Positions 5,418 through 6,760 of a DNA stretch of 6,760 nucleotides are shown piece by piece. The stretch covers positions 1-6,760 of the forward strand of contig PRDV01000043.1 of NCBI GenBank assembly GCA_003174035.1, in the 5' to 3' direction. Numbering within the stretch: the first letter of the stretch is position 1; every line of letters begins with the position of its first letter. Source of the stretch: Candidatus Babelota bacterium. GTDB lineage: Bacteria > Babelota > Babeliae > Babelales > Babelaceae. The translations under genes were made by a program, and so were the position numbers. Below the pieces are notes generated by a model, which did not search any database, had not been told where the DNA came from, and saw nothing but the letters and a program-made list of their open reading frames with translations.

Positions 5418-6584
5418 ATGATTTTTAATACTAATGTGTTCATAAAGAGTGCTCAAGCTTCAGCATATTTAGTTTTGTTGAGTTTGAGTAGTAACCTAGG
5501 TGCCAGCCCGACTTGTCTTGATGCCAGCAAGCCTTGTGGCCAATCGGTAACCTTTCCAGTCTGCGGTACCGTAGGAATAGCAGACTGTTCCGGGAATAAT
5601 ATTACCAATTGTACAGAAACTGTCTGCCAAGGCTCTCCTGTCACTTTACAGGCACTTGTCCCCACCGGCTCGCACATCTTTTGGACACTCAATGGTAAGC
5701 AGATATCTCCCTGTCATGACTCGGAGTTTTGCACATTCAATGCCTCATGTTTTGCTGAAGGCAATTTTACTCCCGGGATGCCAAACTGCGTGTGCGTCCA
5801 AATAACAGACGCTAATGGTACTAGTTGCAAAAAGACTAATAATGCAATAGTGTGTGTTACCTACGATTCAGTAGCAAGCCCCCAGGCGTCACCCATAACT
5901 GTTGATGTATGCTCAGGAAATCCTATAACGTTATCTGCACCAGATGGTTCACCCGCCGGTACAGCCTGGTGTTGGACTACTCCAAATAGTACTACTTGTA
6001 TACCTGGCCAGATGATAACAATTCCAGCACCAGTACCATCAGGGACCTATACGGTAACCGCAAGCAATGGTACAGCCTGTTGCAATAATACCAATGGTGG
6101 CACAACCTGTTGCAGTAATGGTGTTACAGGCTGTTGCAGTAGTATGTGTGAATCAGTTGTGTTGAATGTGGTAGACTGTCCGAAGCTTTGTGTTAATAAA
6201 TGCTCTTCACCAACTGCGATTAATCCAGGCCAAAGTTTTAAGTATGTGATTAGAGTACTTAATTGCGGAACTGCTCCAGCTACCGGCGTTGTAGTTACCG
6301 ACATGCTTCCTCCATGTTTAACGATCAACCCCGCTGATATAATCGTTCCAACTGGTTGGACTGCTCAACTCAAGGCTGGGAATGTCTTAATCGTAACTCC
6401 AAACGACTCAAACTCAGTGATTATGCCTTGTGATAATCTAAAGATAAAGGTTTTGGCAACGGCTACGAGTTGCCCTCCTCCTTCTATTTCAAATCTGGCA
6501 TGCGCGACTGCTGATGGAATTCCGACTCCGGTTTGCAGTAGCCCAACAATTACAACGATTAATACACCTCCTCCAGCTCAATAA
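5418..6584 (+). CDS. Exported Cys-rich protein with Ig-like modules, CC-repeat insert and C-terminal DUF11 (OmcB-like) domain
   Basis: A 388-residue paralogue of the 693-aa protein with 32 cysteines (about 8%). The signal peptide is about 1-29 (Lys10, hydrophobic AYLVLLSLSSNL, cleavage LGA|S). An N-terminal Cys-rich module (31-150) shares the pattern N-N-I-x-x-C, V-C-x-x-x-x-V-T-L and W-x-x-N-G with the paralogue's first module. An Ig-like module (about 160-252) opens with VCSGNPITLSA and has YTVTASNGTACC, then an inserted stretch with four CC or CxxC pairs (221-244). The DUF11-type domain (254-about 375) starts DCPKLCVNKC and contains FKYVIRVLNCG and PPCLTINP, very close to the paralogue. 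The tail is Thr/Pro-rich. Relative to the 693-aa protein, about four central Ig-like modules are absent. The Shine-Dalgarno GAGGGGGG is 7 bases before the ATG. An extracytoplasmic disulfide-cross-linked structural role is plausible by analogy to OmcB but unproven. Confidence 0.85.
   Translation: MIFNTNVFIKSAQASAYLVLLSLSSNLGASPTCLDASKPCGQSVTFPVCGTVGIADCSGNNITNCTETVCQGSPVTLQALVPTGSHIFWTLNGKQISPCHDSEFCTFNASCFAEGNFTPGMPNCVCVQITDANGTSCKKTNNAIVCVTYDSVASPQASPITVDVCSGNPITLSAPDGSPAGTAWCWTTPNSTTCIPGQMITIPAPVPSGTYTVTASNGTACCNNTNGGTTCCSNGVTGCCSSMCESVVLNVVDCPKLCVNKCSSPTAINPGQSFKYVIRVLNCGTAPATGVVVTDMLPPCLTINPADIIVPTGWTAQLKAGNVLIVTPNDSNSVIMPCDNLKIKVLATATSCPPPSISNLACATADGIPTPVCSSPTITTINTPPPAQ
6072..6143 (+). 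repeat. In-frame degenerate repeat encoding Cys-Cys pairs
   Basis: Three 18-base units close to ACARCCTGTTGCARTAAT start at 6072, 6102 and 6126. The 30- and 24-base spacings are multiples of three, so each unit gives CC-N/S in the protein (CCNNT, CCSNG, CCSSM). They sit inside the last Ig-like module of the 388-aa protein, and the paralogous module of the 693-aa protein has a single GCC at that place. It is probably a recent local expansion. Confidence 0.7.
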
Positions 6585-6587
6585 AAC

Positions 6588-6611
6588 AAGGGCCCCGCAA
6601 GGGGCCTTTTT
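6588..6611 (+). terminator. Rho-independent terminator after the 388-aa protein gene
   Basis: GGCCCC (6591-6596) and GGGGCC (6601-6606) pair around a GCAA loop, extendable by flanking A-T pairs, and are followed by five T (6607-6611). It lies 3 bases after the stop codon and insulates the tRNA gene from the protein gene. The core is identical to that at 5095-5110. Confidence 0.9.
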
Positions 6612-6645
6612 GCTCTCTTATCTTTTGCTCTCTATTTTATCTCGC

Positions 6646-6673
6646 TTGAAATAGTTTCTTAGTTCTTTATACT
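6646..6673 (+). promoter_or_regulatory. Sigma-70-type promoter of tRNA-Tyr
   Basis: TTGAAA (6646-6651), a 16-base spacer and TATACT (6668-6673) closely match the consensus. Transcription would begin near 6680, a few bases before the tRNA 5' end at 6687, and the position between a terminator and a tRNA supports the call. Confidence 0.75.
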
Positions 6674-6686
6674 AGAGAAAAGTACT

Positions 6687-6760
6687 GGCGAGATTCCCGA
6701 GCGGCCAAAGGGGACGGACTGTAAATCCGTTGGCTTATGCCTTCGAAGGTTCGAATCCTT
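6687..6760 (+). tRNA. tRNA-Tyr (anticodon GTA), 3' end beyond the window
   Basis: The 5' acceptor strand GGCGAGA (6687-6693) is followed by TT and the D arm (CCCGAGCGGCCAAAGGGG region). The anticodon stem is ACGGA/TCCGT (6714-6718 with 6726-6730) around CTGTAAA, with anticodon GTA at 6721-6723. A long variable arm GGC-TTAT-GCC (6732-6741) marks a class II tRNA, as expected for bacterial tRNA-Tyr. The T arm GAAGG-TTCGAAT-CCTT is cut by the window edge, and the 3' acceptor strand is not visible. Confidence 0.95.

Noticed and set aside
1..6760. CRISPR array, insertion sequence, integrase or attachment site
   Set aside because: No regularly spaced direct repeats, transposase or integrase motifs are seen. 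The tRNA 3' end, the usual integration site, is outside the window.

Overview
The window (6760 bases) looks like a chromosomal segment of a Gram-negative bacterium that uses strong Shine-Dalgarno sites and ordinary sigma-70-type promoters. The lineage cannot be fixed from sequence alone. The Cys-rich, DUF11/OmcB-like exported proteins recall Chlamydiota, and also Dependentiae-like host-associated lineages. The Ig-like repeats recall SprB-type repeats of Bacteroidota, but the strong Shine-Dalgarno sites (AGGGAGG, GAGGGGGG) and the TTGAAA/TATACT promoter argue against Bacteroidota itself. This placement is inference.

Left part (1-1855): a two-gene unit. First comes the C-terminal half of a bacterial SWI2/SNF2-family helicase (76-966), whose N-terminal ATP-binding lobe is missing; all three forward frames contain stops at or just before the homology begins. 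Nine bases later comes its usual companion, a SWIM zinc-finger protein (976-1818) with an added lysine-rich tail. A further lysine-rich stretch lies just after its stop, in the +1 frame.

Right part (about 1900-6584): three consecutive same-strand genes for exported proteins made of repeated Ig-like domains. The first (2012-2599) is short and Cys-poor. The second (2994-5075, 693 aa, about 40 Cys) and third (5418-6584, 388 aa, 32 Cys) share an N-terminal Cys-rich module, Ig-like modules and a closely similar C-terminal DUF11/OmcB-like domain. Their hallmark is a module-opening motif of the form V-C-x-G-S/N-P-V/I-T-L, found about eight times in the window. A disulfide-linked surface or envelope layer is a reasonable hypothesis.

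Right end: a strong promoter drives a tRNA-Tyr (GUA) cut off by the window edge. The second and third protein genes end in the same 16-base terminator core. The second is also followed by a diverged copy of the tRNA promoter region (29 of 36 positions identical without gaps), and their upstream regions share short blocks in the same order. This suggests that the unit gene + terminator + flank was tandemly duplicated next to the tRNA gene and then diverged. A 9-bp A/T tandem repeat and an orphan Shine-Dalgarno-like site precede the second gene. The most interesting content is this expanding family of Cys-rich repeat proteins at a tRNA locus.
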